Shown: positions 7,394 through 16,675, numbered from the stretch's first letter. The stretch: 64,000 nucleotides of DNA from Paenibacillus glucanolyticus NBRC 15330 (GCF_004000885.1 NZ_BIMC01000001.1:310001-374000); one strand, 5' to 3'. Notes: generated by a model from the letters alone, not told the origin. Made by a program: numbers and translations.

Positions 7394-8527
7394 CTAATTT
7401 CTATCGAATAATCCTATTGCCGTTTTGCGGAATGTCTCCATGGGCCCCAGCCGGAAGCTTCGCAGCCACAAGGATGCAAATCCGAGAAGGGATACGGAGA
7501 TCAGCAGCCAAACAACGATAATGGCGGCGGAATTCAGCTTGCCGGCCAGTCCCAACCCCCAGCCGTAGAAAACGGCGGATGCGATGAGGTTCTGGATCAC
7601 ATAACAACTCAAGGACATTTTCCCGGCATTCTCCAGAAGACGCCACAGCCCATCCCACTTCGTATATTGTATCATTTTGGCAATGATTGCTATATACCCT
7701 ATCGACATCAGCGGGGCAAACAAGTATCGGACCGGCAGGTCGAATGCCCCACCCGGGATAAAAATGAACAGATTCAGAGGCAAACCGGCATATAGACCGA
7801 TCTTCAACAGCTTCTCCCTCAGCTTTTTGCCATTCTCATCCGGTGAGAACACCCCTGCGCGCATGAAACGAACGCCCAGCAGGAACAGGAATATGTTCAG
7901 CGGGATGACGAAGATGGCCTCTATCCGGAGGGAAAGGAAGTTGGCCAGACGATACCCGACTTGATCAAGCCACGTCCCTTCTTGATATAGTGTGATAACG
8001 GCTTCGAAGCTGCCCGGCGATAGACCGCCGCTTGTCAGCATCAGTGCAAGGAGGGCCAGAAACATCGCTGCGTAGAGGCAACCGATAACGTTCATCGTGC
8101 GGGCGATGAGACGGTCGCCGCCCTTCACGATAAAGGCTGCAATAACGGCCGTCACGCCATAACTCATTAAGATGTCATACTCCATGACCAAGATAAAATG
8201 CAGCAAACCTTCAACGAACAGAAACATGACGGCCCATAAGTAAACGCCAGGCCATGGCTTTCCTATACGTTTGGCCTGACGGTACTTCATCTCCAGTCCG
8301 ACGCCGAACATAATCGTCAGCAGGCCGAGCAGTTTCCCGTTCACCAGAAACAGCACGATCATGCGAAGCAAATCGTTCATCTCCCACCAGCCCTCGTAGT
8401 TAGAGGTGGTGATATAGTTCAGGTCTCCCGCATGAGCGAAAATCCAGATATTCGTCCCGAGCGTTCCCAGGATGGCGAAGCCTCTCAATATATCCAGCAG
8501 GCGGATGCGGTTCGTTTGTTGTTCCAT
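7394..8527 (-). CDS. DUF418-family multi-pass membrane protein
   Basis: The N-terminus RIRLLDILRGFAILGTLGTN and the very hydrophobic 377-residue sequence are typical of the DUF418/YeiB group. The C-terminal part has the family's GKMSLSCYVIQN and WLRSFRLGPME elements. Members resemble acyltransferase-3-like membrane proteins, but their function is unknown. The gene is first in a tight run with the DesK/DesR-like pair, 13 bases from the kinase, so it may be an accessory of that system. The ribosome binding site GAAGGGAAGG supports the start. Confidence 0.85.
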   Translation of the reverse strand: MEQQTNRIRLLDILRGFAILGTLGTNIWIFAHAGDLNYITTSNYEGWWEMNDLLRMIVLFLVNGKLLGLLTIMFGVGLEMKYRQAKRIGKPWPGVYLWAVMFLFVEGLLHFILVMEYDILMSYGVTAVIAAFIVKGGDRLIARTMNVIGCLYAAMFLALLALMLTSGGLSPGSFEAVITLYQEGTWLDQVGYRLANFLSLRIEAIFVIPLNIFLFLLGVRFMRAGVFSPDENGKKLREKLLKIGLYAGLPLNLFIFIPGGAFDLPVRYLFAPLMSIGYIAIIAKMIQYTKWDGLWRLLENAGKMSLSCYVIQNLIASAVFYGWGLGLAGKLNSAAIIVVWLLISVSLLGFASLWLRSFRLGPMETFRKTAIGLFDRN

Positions 8528-8654
8528 GGTTGCCTTCCCTTCTTCCCTCGTAGGTTAATCTCGCAGCTTTATTGTAAATGCGAACCGTGAGGAACAACAT
8601 TCACACCTGTAAAGAAATCCATATGACACCTGTCATAAGTCTGGGCGCGCATGA

Positions 8655-8703
8655 AAAAAGGTCGAAGACAAGAACTCATATAGAGCCTGTCTTCGACCTT
8701 TTT
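8655..8703. terminator. Bidirectional terminator hairpin
   Basis: A perfect 16-bp inverted repeat (AAAAAGGTCGAAGACA and its complement) has A and T runs at both ends. It lies between the CstA-like gene and the DUF418 gene and fits the end of the transporter transcript. Confidence 0.85.
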
Positions 8704-8799
8704 GGCCGTTCATGAATGAGAATTGGGGCTACGCCCTGTAGACTATCTACTATGGGGACAATTTCTTAGCTGTTGGCATCGCGGGATACGCGCTCTCGA

Positions 8800-10254
8800 T
8801 CATGATGCGATGTTGCGGTAATCGGAGATATCCACCTCCAGCGACAGCTCGGCTGCGCGAGATTTCTGCGCCGCTTTGAAGAATAGGATCACGAGCACGA
8901 CACTGATAACCGCACCTGCAACATACGATACATTCAAGGACTGCCTGAAGCCGATTTCGGCGTTCAAAATATACACCGTGGTTGTATAGAGTATAAACGC
9001 ACCCGGAATCAGAGCCACCCAGTAATTCTTACGGGCAATGAACAGGTACATCGCACCGACAAACAGAGCAATGGCGGCTGTCGCCTGGTTGGCCCAAGAG
9101 AAATATCTCCACAGAATATTGAAGTCAATTTGCGTTAACGCAATGGAGATCACAAAGAGCGGAACCGCAATGAGCAGACGTTTTTTCATGCTGAACTGAG
9201 GTAGCTTGATATAATCGGCAATGATCATCCGCGCACTGCGGAAAGCGGTATCACCTGAAGTAATCGGCAATACGATGACACCCAGCACAGCCAGTGTGCC
9301 TACTACGGCTCCTAACGTTACCTTCGCTACTTCACTTACCACGAGACCTGTTCCTCCTGTAGCAAGCAGCTCATTCAAACCGTTGGCCCCTTGGAACAAA
9401 CTCATGGCAGCGGCCGCCCACACCATCGCAATAATGCCCTCGGCAATCATCATACCGTAGAAAATTTTACGTCCCTGCTTCTCGGTCTGCGTAGTCCGGG
9501 AAATGATCGGTGTTTGGGTTGCATGGAATCCGGACAGAGCTCCGCAGGTTATGGTTAGAAACAACAGCGGGAAGATCGGCATTTGATCAGGATGAAGATT
9601 GGCTAGAGTCAATTCCGGTATGGGCACCTGCTGAATGATCAGCATTCCGCCGACACCTAATGAGGCAACTAGCAGCAGTGCACCGAAAATGGGATAAAAC
9701 CGGCCGATGATCTTATCGATCGGCAGCAGTGTAGCCAAAATATAATAACCGAAAATAAACAGTGTGATGATCAACAGGCTGACTTTGCCGTTCATCAGGT
9801 TGTGAAGCAAACTGGCCGGTGAAGTAACAAAGACTGTACCCACCAGAATCAGCAGCAGGATCGCGAAAGCGTTCACAACATGCTTCATCACTTTCCCCAG
9901 AAACTTGCCTGCAAGCTCCGGCAAATGCGCGCCGCGGTTACGGATCGAGATCATGCCTGTCAGATAGTCATGGACGGCTCCGGCAAAAATACATCCGAGC
10001 ACAATCCAGATAAAAGCAACCGGTCCATACAGTGCTCCCATAATCGGGCCGAAGATCGGCCCTACACCGGCTATATTCAGGAGCTGAATAAGAGAGTTTT
10101 TATTGGAGCTCATGGGGAGGTAATCAACGCCGTCCTGATTGACATAGGCTGGAGTGGCCCTCTCTTCTTTAACCCCGAACATTTTTTCAATGTATTTACC
10201 GTAAGTAAAATATCCGGCAACAAGCAGAATGATGGATATAATGAAGGTATACAT
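8800..10254 (-). CDS. cstA: CstA-family (carbon starvation / pyruvate) transporter, short form
   Basis: The 484-residue polytopic protein carries the family signatures GVGPIFGPIMGALYGP near residues 64-79, VHDYLTGMISIRNRG and GFHATQTPIISRT. CstA and BtsT of Escherichia coli are about 700 residues and import pyruvate or peptides; this is the shorter form seen in Firmicutes. The start follows a GAGGAGG site. A canonical -10 and a cre-like site lie immediately upstream, and a LytS/LytR-type pair is encoded next to it, as with BtsSR and BtsT. Pyruvate uptake under carbon limitation is the likely role, but the substrate is inferred. Confidence 0.85.
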   Translation of the reverse strand: MYTFIISIILLVAGYFTYGKYIEKMFGVKEERATPAYVNQDGVDYLPMSSNKNSLIQLLNIAGVGPIFGPIMGALYGPVAFIWIVLGCIFAGAVHDYLTGMISIRNRGAHLPELAGKFLGKVMKHVVNAFAILLLILVGTVFVTSPASLLHNLMNGKVSLLIITLFIFGYYILATLLPIDKIIGRFYPIFGALLLVASLGVGGMLIIQQVPIPELTLANLHPDQMPIFPLLFLTITCGALSGFHATQTPIISRTTQTEKQGRKIFYGMMIAEGIIAMVWAAAAMSLFQGANGLNELLATGGTGLVVSEVAKVTLGAVVGTLAVLGVIVLPITSGDTAFRSARMIIADYIKLPQFSMKKRLLIAVPLFVISIALTQIDFNILWRYFSWANQATAAIALFVGAMYLFIARKNYWVALIPGAFILYTTTVYILNAEIGFRQSLNVSYVAGAVISVVLVILFFKAAQKSRAAELSLEVDISDYRNIAS

Positions 10255-10272
10255 GCCTTCGCCCTCCTCTAT

Positions 10273-10286
10273 TGGAATCGCTTACA
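10273..10286 (-). promoter_or_regulatory. cre-like CcpA site before the CstA-family gene
   Basis: The minus strand reads TGTAAGCGATTCCA, matching 13 of 14 positions of the cre consensus TGWAANCGNTNWCA. It lies between the putative -10 (TATAAT, 10290-10295) and the ribosome binding site, a position suited to repression by CcpA. Confidence 0.6.
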
Positions 10287-10289
10287 TTG

Positions 10290-10376
10290 ATTATAAACAA
10301 TTCAGCAAGACGAGAGGTCGGTTTTGAGTTAACATGTCGTTCCCGCTCATCAAGATGCGCAAAATGAAGATTAACA
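10290..10376 (-). promoter_or_regulatory. Probable CstA promoter with two TGTTAA repeats
   Basis: TATAAT at 10290-10295 on the minus strand lacks a good -35, as in activator-dependent promoters. Upstream, TGTTAAC and TGTTAAT motifs begin at 10334 and 10376 on the minus strand, 42 bases apart (about four helical turns). They are candidate binding sites for the LytR-type regulator; this is inference. Confidence 0.4.
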
Positions 10377-10450
10377 CGCATATCATGGCATGTACATCCA
10401 GCTCTATTTCTATATCATCCCTTACTGCATTGCTACCCAAACACCGCTTG

Positions 10451-11188
10451 CTATAACTCCATGGCTTCGCGAAACGCCTTGGCATAGTTTCGGCTCACAG
10501 CGAGTTTATCGCTGCAGTCCTTAAGCTCAAGCTGGAATGCACCGTTAAACCAGGGAACCAGCCTGTTAACATAATCCAGGTGAACCATGTAGCTTTTGTG
10601 GATTCGAAAGAACGGATACTTCTGCAGTTTGGCCTCCAGCTCCTTCAACGGGGTTTTAACACGGTAATGCCTATGGGCTGTGACGATCTTGGAATATGTA
10701 TCCTCACGTGAGATATAGATAATTTCATCCGGATCGATAAATAGGATCTCGCCGTTCTCTTCCAGCGACAGCTTGCCGGAGGATTTAAGAGGAAGATGTG
10801 CGGCGGAAGCTTCTTTATGAAAAGCTTTTTCCAGACGCCTTACGGTCTCTGCCAGACGTTCCTCGTCAATCGGCTTTAACAGATAGTCCAGCGCTTCGAA
10901 TTGAAAAGCCTCCACGCCAAATTGAGGATACGCCGTTGCAAACACGATTTGGGGGGGATTCTTCAATCTCGTTAATGCTCTTGCCGTCTCAAGTCCGTTC
11001 ATCCGCGGCATTTCTACGTCCAGAAACACCGCTTCCGGCTGCAGCTGCATCGTCCTTAACACCGCCTGTTCCCCGGAATCTGCTTCCCCGACAATTTCCA
11101 ATGCCGGATGCTGCTTTAATAGAAAGATCAGTTCTTCACGGCTGTAACGTTCATCGTCCACGATCAGTGTTCGAATACGTTCGGTCAT
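10451..11188 (-). CDS. LytTR-family response regulator
   Basis: The 245-residue protein has a receiver domain with the VDDE acidic pocket and D57 in VFLDVEMPRMNG, then a C-terminal LytTR DNA-binding domain with EEIIYISREDTYSKI-type and FFRIHKSYMVHLDYV elements. It pairs with the LytS-type kinase whose stop is 18 bases upstream. Homologous pairs (LytSR, BtsSR) respond to extracellular pyruvate and switch on a transporter gene. The adjacent CstA-family gene is therefore the obvious target. Confidence 0.87.
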   Translation of the reverse strand: MTERIRTLIVDDERYSREELIFLLKQHPALEIVGEADSGEQAVLRTMQLQPEAVFLDVEMPRMNGLETARALTRLKNPPQIVFATAYPQFGVEAFQFEALDYLLKPIDEERLAETVRRLEKAFHKEASAAHLPLKSSGKLSLEENGEILFIDPDEIIYISREDTYSKIVTAHRHYRVKTPLKELEAKLQKYPFFRIHKSYMVHLDYVNRLVPWFNGAFQLELKDCSDKLAVSRNYAKAFREAMEL

Positions 11189-11206
11189 GTGATGGGTCCC
11201 CTTCCT

Positions 11207-12958
11207 TCATGAATGGATTTTAACGTTAACTGCAGGCGGAATTCGGAAATTGATTTCGGTTCCTGCCGATTTGTCACTCTTGATGTTTAGTGATGCCTCG
11301 GGTCCATACATCAAGGTTAACCTTCGATTTACATTGTACACGGCCATTCCGGTTCCCGATGTTGAATCGAGCATTTGGCGGCCCAGGTACTGAAGCCGTT
11401 CCGGCGTAATGCCCTCTCCATTATCCCTGATCGTGACGGATACGCCTGAGGCAGGTTCACCCTCAACGAGGATATCGATGACACAGTTGTCCGTCTTGTC
11501 CCTGAAGCCGTGACGTATGCTGTTCTCCACTAACGGCTGCAAGGTCAGCGGCGGCACCAGCGCATGGAGCGCGACATCCTCCACCTCATAGCGAATAAAC
11601 AGTTTATCCTCGAATCGAGTCTGTTCAATGCTCATATATGAACGTATATGCTGCAGCTCATCCTGAAGCGTCGCCTTCTCAGAGGTTGCTGCCGACAGAT
11701 TCTGACGGATATAATTCGATAGATTCCGCAATAGTTTTCTTGCCTTCTCTGCATCAATCCGCGTTAAAGATAGTATGGTATTCAATGTATTAAACAGAAA
11801 ATGCGGATGGATTTGGGCTTGCAGCGTCTTAATCTCAGCTTCTCTGGCAAGCTCCTTGGTTTCGGCCAACTGAGCGGCCTCCAGCTGGTAACTTAACAAC
11901 ATGGTAAGACCGGACATCAGTTCCTTCGTTACATGCGAGATATCCTTGGGACTGCTGAAATAGAACTTTAGGGTACCCACGGTGTGTTCCCCTTGTTTCA
12001 AGGGCCCGATGATCACCGCCCCAAGCGGACATTCCGTCTTCTGGCATTGAATATGATCCCGATCGGCGATCAATTGCTCCCCTTGTTCAATGACCCGGCG
12101 TGTTACTTCAGTCTGCAGCGGTCGGCCTGCTGCGTGGTGGTCATCCCCTGTCCCGATATGAGCCAGAATAACACGATCATCGGTCATGGCTATGGCACTG
12201 GCTTTGACTTCTTCGTATAAGATCCGGCATACCGCCTCCGCAGACTGTGGATTCATGCCCTGACGCATGTAGGCAAGCGTCCTGCGAGCGATACGAAGTG
12301 AGGTTTGGGCCTGCAGGGCAGCAATCCTCTCCTCTTCATTCAATACGGACCGGATAATCAGCAGAAATAAAGCACATCCGATCCCGTTTGCTACAATCAT
12401 CGGAACTCCAATATATCCAACCAAAGACACGGCCTGTTCAAATGGCCTCGACAAGAGCAGGATGATCAGCATCTGAAGAGATTCTGCCAACGCCCCCATT
12501 AACAGTGCCGCTGAAAAAGAAACCTTCTCATTCTTCTTATGAAACAAGCTGGCCAAGTGTCCTGCTAATATGGTGGCCAAGCCACAGGCCAGACTCGTAA
12601 AACCTCCTAATGTAAAACGATGGAGTCCTGCTATCAGGCCTGCGCCGAGCCCGATTCTCCAACCTCCGAACATTCCGGCCATGACTACGCCGACAACCCG
12701 GGAGTTTGCAATCGCTTCTTCTCCGGTAACCTGCATCATCCATTTGTTCACTTCAAGCGATTCGGTATTTACGGTTATGCCCGTATACGTTCCGACGATA
12801 CCCAGAACGCCAAAAACCAATATGGCTTGCAGCTGCTGCACAGGCGCCAGCTTGTCCTGACTTATCATCGTCCGAAAAAATCTCAGACGGGTAACAATAA
12901 AGGCAATCGTCACAATGATCCCGATCCGCTCGGTCATCGTGATCAGCAGTTCAAACAT
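11207..12958 (-). CDS. LytS-type sensor histidine kinase (5TMR-LYT)
   Basis: An N-terminal block of about six membrane segments of the 5TMR-LYT type (GMFGGWRIGLGAGLIAG is characteristic) precedes a GAF-like region and a LytS-type kinase core. That core has IHPHFLFNTLNTI containing the phosphorylated His, and an ATPase domain with PLVENSIRHGF and IRDNGEGI. The ATG at 12958 is preferred over the upstream TTG at 12973 because a GGGGTGA site lies at the right distance; it gives 583 residues. It precedes its regulator by 18 bases. It probably senses pyruvate or a similar metabolite. Confidence 0.86.
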   Translation of the reverse strand: MFELLITMTERIGIIVTIAFIVTRLRFFRTMISQDKLAPVQQLQAILVFGVLGIVGTYTGITVNTESLEVNKWMMQVTGEEAIANSRVVGVVMAGMFGGWRIGLGAGLIAGLHRFTLGGFTSLACGLATILAGHLASLFHKKNEKVSFSAALLMGALAESLQMLIILLLSRPFEQAVSLVGYIGVPMIVANGIGCALFLLIIRSVLNEEERIAALQAQTSLRIARRTLAYMRQGMNPQSAEAVCRILYEEVKASAIAMTDDRVILAHIGTGDDHHAAGRPLQTEVTRRVIEQGEQLIADRDHIQCQKTECPLGAVIIGPLKQGEHTVGTLKFYFSSPKDISHVTKELMSGLTMLLSYQLEAAQLAETKELAREAEIKTLQAQIHPHFLFNTLNTILSLTRIDAEKARKLLRNLSNYIRQNLSAATSEKATLQDELQHIRSYMSIEQTRFEDKLFIRYEVEDVALHALVPPLTLQPLVENSIRHGFRDKTDNCVIDILVEGEPASGVSVTIRDNGEGITPERLQYLGRQMLDSTSGTGMAVYNVNRRLTLMYGPEASLNIKSDKSAGTEINFRIPPAVNVKIHS

Positions 12959-13083
12959 GGCGTCACCCCGCAATCCACATCTATTCGGTACTCAACATCT
13001 TCACTTCAGTATGAAGTATGCCGTTAAGCTGGCGATACATACTAAAGTATCATGGCTGAAGCTCAAAAAACAAGAAACCTCCC

Positions 13084-13104
13084 GCTTCGAATTGGAATCG
13101 AAGC
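13084..13104 (-). terminator. Probable terminator after the 13.1 kb acetyltransferase
   Basis: GCTTCGA and TCGAAGC form a short perfect stem. On the minus strand it is followed after a few bases by a T-rich stretch ending in six T, downstream of the stop at 13135. Confidence 0.5.
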
Positions 13105-13134
13105 CGAAGGTCAGAAGGTCGTTCTCTTTCAAGA

Positions 13135-13746
13135 TTATCTATTCAGGTTTAGGTTGAGGGGCTTACTCCACTCCATATAAATGCGTTCATGGAATCCTGA
13201 ATCCTCCGAGTGCCCTTCGGGCTTGCGTTCAATCTCCCGAAATCCTAATTTCGGATACAGCCGAAGCCCGGCTTCGTTGCTGTTCGCCACTTCCAGGACA
13301 TAACGCCTGTAGGGCAGCTCCTTCATCACATGCTTCATCAACGCAGTAGAAACTCCTTTGCCGCGTGCTTTTTCCGTTGTGGCCACACATTCGATATAGC
13401 CGGTATCGTCATCGTATGGCAGCGCCAGATTAAATTCGTTTTTCATAACCTCATAAGCCAGTTTGCCGGTCTTGTCTCCAAGAGCATCCTGAAGCGGGGT
13501 TAACGCCACCGGCATCGCCCGCTGTCCGTTATGGGAACAAGCCAGAATCCCGATGATCACGCCCTGCACCTCGGCCACATAAAACACCTCGGGACTGAAC
13601 AAGTCTTGAAAGGCTGTTTGCAGCGTGTTCCTGTCCTGCGTGAAATAGGACAGCTCGTTATAGTACCCGTCAACAAATACCTCGGCCACTTCCCTGCGAA
13701 CGTCACGATCATAATCTGCCATTCTTCGAATCCTGATTGTATTCAC
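13135..13746 (-). CDS. GNAT acetyltransferase
   Basis: The 203-residue protein shows the GNAT core: VFYVAEVQGVIIGILACS (strands 3-4), IECVATTEKARGKGVSTALM (strand 4 plus the Q/RxxGxG/A acetyl-CoA loop) and EVANSNEAGLRLYPKLGF (strand 5 with the conserved Asn and Tyr). The substrate is unknown. It lies 15 bases after the DUF6320 gene on the same strand and may belong to the same transcript. Confidence 0.82.
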   Translation of the reverse strand: MNTIRIRRMADYDRDVRREVAEVFVDGYYNELSYFTQDRNTLQTAFQDLFSPEVFYVAEVQGVIIGILACSHNGQRAMPVALTPLQDALGDKTGKLAYEVMKNEFNLALPYDDDTGYIECVATTEKARGKGVSTALMKHVMKELPYRRYVLEVANSNEAGLRLYPKLGFREIERKPEGHSEDSGFHERIYMEWSKPLNLNLNR

Positions 13747-13761
13747 CCTGCTTTCCTCCTG

Positions 13762-14439
13762 TCAAAAATGTAATCTGCGCTTGATGTCCTGGCGGAATCC
13801 CTTGTCAGCGAGCAGGCACATCCCGCCAAAGGTGAGCAGCGCGTACAGCGCAGCCGCAACGGCTGTCCATAACACGTGCGACATGCCGACGGCATACAGC
13901 AGCAAGGGGATAAATCCAAGGAGAATCAGGGTTAGCAGGTATCCTGCGAACTCCCGCCAACGCATTTTTTTCGTGCTGCAGATCAGCGTTATGAAAAAGG
14001 TTGCCGCCATCATCAGGAACGGGATCACGTAGCCCGTCGACCAGTAATTTGTATCCGCCACCACATTGATCCACAGCAGCATGCCGGACAATCCGAGCAG
14101 TTGAACGATGACCTTGCCGCCAAGATGTGATCGGGACATCAAGGTATGTCTGATGAACAGCCAGGCATACAGCACACAGGGCATCAGATACAGACTCCAC
14201 CAAACATCGCGATTTCCCAGCGCGTTAATTATGACGGAAACACTGATGACGGATACAACAATAAAGGCGAGCCAGTTGGAGAGAAGACTGCTGGCACGCT
14301 CCTCCTCCCGAACCGTATAGGCGGGATACCATCGATTACCAGCTAATGATGCCGCGTCCTTGCCATGTAAGTTCCTACGGCACAAGGGACACGCTGCATG
14401 CACCGGATCTACGGTAACGCCACAGCTCTCGCATCTCAT
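13762..14439 (-). CDS. DUF6320-like zinc-ribbon membrane protein
   Basis: The protein begins MRCESCGV and contains CPLCRRNL, together a four-cysteine zinc-ribbon-like element in the first 25 residues. About six membrane segments follow. This resembles DUF6320 proteins, which in Firmicutes commonly sit beside a condensation-like acyltransferase, as here. The start at 14439 is chosen because its ATG overlaps the upstream stop as ATGA, implying translational coupling; an upstream ATG at 14454 would add five residues. The biochemical role is unknown. Confidence 0.7.
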   Translation of the reverse strand: MRCESCGVTVDPVHAACPLCRRNLHGKDAASLAGNRWYPAYTVREEERASSLLSNWLAFIVVSVISVSVIINALGNRDVWWSLYLMPCVLYAWLFIRHTLMSRSHLGGKVIVQLLGLSGMLLWINVVADTNYWSTGYVIPFLMMAATFFITLICSTKKMRWREFAGYLLTLILLGFIPLLLYAVGMSHVLWTAVAAALYALLTFGGMCLLADKGFRQDIKRRLHF

Positions 14440-15707
14440 GCCCCCATCCCCCAATCATTGCTGATAATCCTCACGTCCAGACCGCTTAAGCCGGAGAGCT
14501 GGCGGAAGAAGTGTTGGATCACATCGTTTTCGACGATATTCCGTGCAAAGGTGATTGTGAGCTGATCGTTAATGGAGCATACGGCACAATTCATCGGGCT
14601 TTTGGCTGTGGGATACATCGTTGTTTCCATCGCTTCGATATGCGCTCCCATGCTGGCAGGAATATCGATTCGGCCGAGATTGGTAAGCGTGAGGGTTTTG
14701 GCTTCCTCACCGTAATGGTCGAATCCATACCGAATCGCGAGATCCTTCAACTTCAGGGGTGTAAATCTCGATAGAAGGTTCTTCTCGTACTTCATGCTGC
14801 TGGCCATCGCTTGAGTTAGATACGGCTTGGTTGTTTTTTCTTTCATCTGGGCTTGTACAATTTCGAGCACCTGCTCGAATGTCATGCCTGCTTCGATCCG
14901 CACGCCGATGTTGATAACCGCAAAAAAATTACGCAGGCTGCTGGAAGGAAAGATTTTTCTCAGATTCACCGGCATGCTGATCACAATAGGTCGGTTCTCG
15001 TTGTTCAAGGGAAGCGTGGAGTCATGAACCGCCATGATCAGAAGCGCCGTCAAGTAAGCAGTAAGGGTTGCCCCGTGCTGCTTGGCTGCTGCATTCAGCC
15101 GGGAGGCGTGAATCATTCCGTGGATCACGTTGTGACCATAAGGCGAAAAGCGCGTACCTGGAATCTGCAAGGCCTCCGGCGTCCTGATTTCCGAAACCGT
15201 GGAGGTATAGTGAGCCTTAAAGCTGTCCTGCGCTTCGGCATAACGGGCAAAGGAGGCGGGCGGCAAAATCAGCCCATCCCTGTCCTCCACACTCTCACCG
15301 ATCCGATATAAATACTGGAATACCAGGGTTTTGAGAAACTCAAGCGCCCCTCCACCGTCGGTCAGTGCATGGAATATCTCCACACTGATCTTGTTGCCGT
15401 GATATAGAACCCTCACCAGACTTCCGTTAGATTCCGATAAAGTGACAGGTGAACAGGGATAGGCGTTTTCCGGTTTTACCATCAGACGTGTCTCCTTCTC
15501 CCTCAGGAATTTCCAGAACAGGCCGTTTCTCAGCTCAACATTCAATAGCGGAAATCTCGATATGACATCATCCAGTGCCGTCTGTAAAACTTCTTCGTGA
15601 ACGGGGCTCGTCAGCATCATCGATAATCTGTAGGTCGAAGAATTCTCCCTTCCCGCCACCGCGGGAAACAGCTTCCCGGCATGGTCCAGTTTATACCAAT
15701 CCTCCAT
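14436..15707 (-). CDS. Condensation-like acyltransferase (alcohol acetyltransferase type)
   Basis: The 423-residue protein has the fold pattern of CoA-dependent acyltransferases of the condensation, PapA5 and alcohol-acetyltransferase group. The likely catalytic motif is EIFHALTDGGGALEF, a variant of HHxxxDG in which the first His is replaced. Later elements include ISMPVNLRKIFPSSSLRNFF and LTLTNLGRIDIP, typical of the second lobe. It is probably an O-acyltransferase for a hydroxylated lipid or sugar. It follows the YkoP-like gene by 23 bases and overlaps the DUF6320 gene by four. Confidence 0.72.
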   Translation of the reverse strand: MEDWYKLDHAGKLFPAVAGRENSSTYRLSMMLTSPVHEEVLQTALDDVISRFPLLNVELRNGLFWKFLREKETRLMVKPENAYPCSPVTLSESNGSLVRVLYHGNKISVEIFHALTDGGGALEFLKTLVFQYLYRIGESVEDRDGLILPPASFARYAEAQDSFKAHYTSTVSEIRTPEALQIPGTRFSPYGHNVIHGMIHASRLNAAAKQHGATLTAYLTALLIMAVHDSTLPLNNENRPIVISMPVNLRKIFPSSSLRNFFAVINIGVRIEAGMTFEQVLEIVQAQMKEKTTKPYLTQAMASSMKYEKNLLSRFTPLKLKDLAIRYGFDHYGEEAKTLTLTNLGRIDIPASMGAHIEAMETTMYPTAKSPMNCAVCSINDQLTITFARNIVENDVIQHFFRQLSGLSGLDVRIISNDWGMGA

Positions 15708-15730
15708 GTATGGATCTCCTCCTTCAACCT

Positions 15731-16444
15731 TTAACCTTCAATCGTAGCCGATACCAGACTTGCCCCATATCCATCTTCATGTGCCTGCCTTCTATCCGAC
15801 ATTGAAAAGCGTTTCCTCAGCGAAGACCGGGTATGGATCAACATCATCGGGACAAGCAATTCGGTTCTTCGTTCGATGCGGCTTTTGCCCTCCGGGTGCA
15901 TGACAGACAGCAGCATGCGGAGGTACAAAGTCGTTATCTTCTGAAAAATGTCTGGTTTCATCTCTTGATGCTCGAATCCGAGTCCATGCGTCAGGCCGCG
16001 GTGCAGCAGGGTAATTCCGACCAAGGCGCTGACCTCGCTGAACTCGGCCTGGCTTTCGTAGGCACAGCTTATCTGCTTCATGGATTTTCTTCCGAGCCTC
16101 GCGATTTTCAGAGCCGCACGATCCGGTCCTTCCGACCGAATTAACCTCAGGATCGTTTCGTTGTCCAGATGAAGCTCACCGATTAAATCTCCATTATGTA
16201 TGACTGTGGAATCCTCACAGACGATGGGTTCCCCCTGATGCTTCTTAATCATCACTGTGCATATGCCAAAGTGTGAGATATGCGAGCTGCGAAACCGGGA
16301 TATGAATGCAAAGATCCGTTCCCATATCATCCAGGTGCTCTGCATGACGGATTTAAGCAATTTGTGCAGCAGCTGTAACACCACCTTACTTTTTTTGATT
16401 GAATATTTCTTGCAATGAACGCCCCTGCAACATTCGTTAAACAC
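15731..16444 (-). CDS. YkoP-like protein
   Basis: The central stretch with GEPIVCEDSTVIHNGDLIGELHLDN resembles the YkoP-type domain found alone or fused to polysaccharide deacetylases in Bacillales. The first 33 residues look unlike the family and an in-frame ATG at 16345 (MQSTWMIWERIFAF) may be the true start. The later region ETLYLRMLL-like to LLVPMMLIHTRSSLRKRF is not assigned. It is the first gene of a run with the acyltransferase and DUF6320 genes, suggesting joint action on a cell-envelope molecule. Function is unknown. Confidence 0.55.
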   Translation of the reverse strand: MFNECCRGVHCKKYSIKKSKVVLQLLHKLLKSVMQSTWMIWERIFAFISRFRSSHISHFGICTVMIKKHQGEPIVCEDSTVIHNGDLIGELHLDNETILRLIRSEGPDRAALKIARLGRKSMKQISCAYESQAEFSEVSALVGITLLHRGLTHGLGFEHQEMKPDIFQKITTLYLRMLLSVMHPEGKSRIERRTELLVPMMLIHTRSSLRKRFSMSDRRQAHEDGYGASLVSATIEG

Positions 16445-16620
16445 ATCATACCGAATATCCCGGCAGGGTCACACCGTCTCAGGTATAGCGCTGCACTCGG
16501 TCTCGAGGCGGAGATGCAGGCATAACTTGTTGCGATCGATGATTAATGCGAACATCCCGAATCGCAATGCGTGCTGTCTTGGAATTACATATTGCTTTTG
16601 ATGCTGTACACAAACCAAAA

Positions 16621-16646
16621 CAACCCTTGGTCTTCACCAAAGGTTG
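16621..16646 (-). terminator. Terminator after the TetR gene
   Basis: CAACCCTTGGT and ACCAAAGGTTG arms with a CTTC loop form a stem with one mismatch, followed on the minus strand by TTGTTTTGGTTTG. The rest of 16445-16675 holds no convincing gene. Confidence 0.65.
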
Positions 16647-16675
16647 TCTGCCTAATTCCTATATCAACAATCTCA

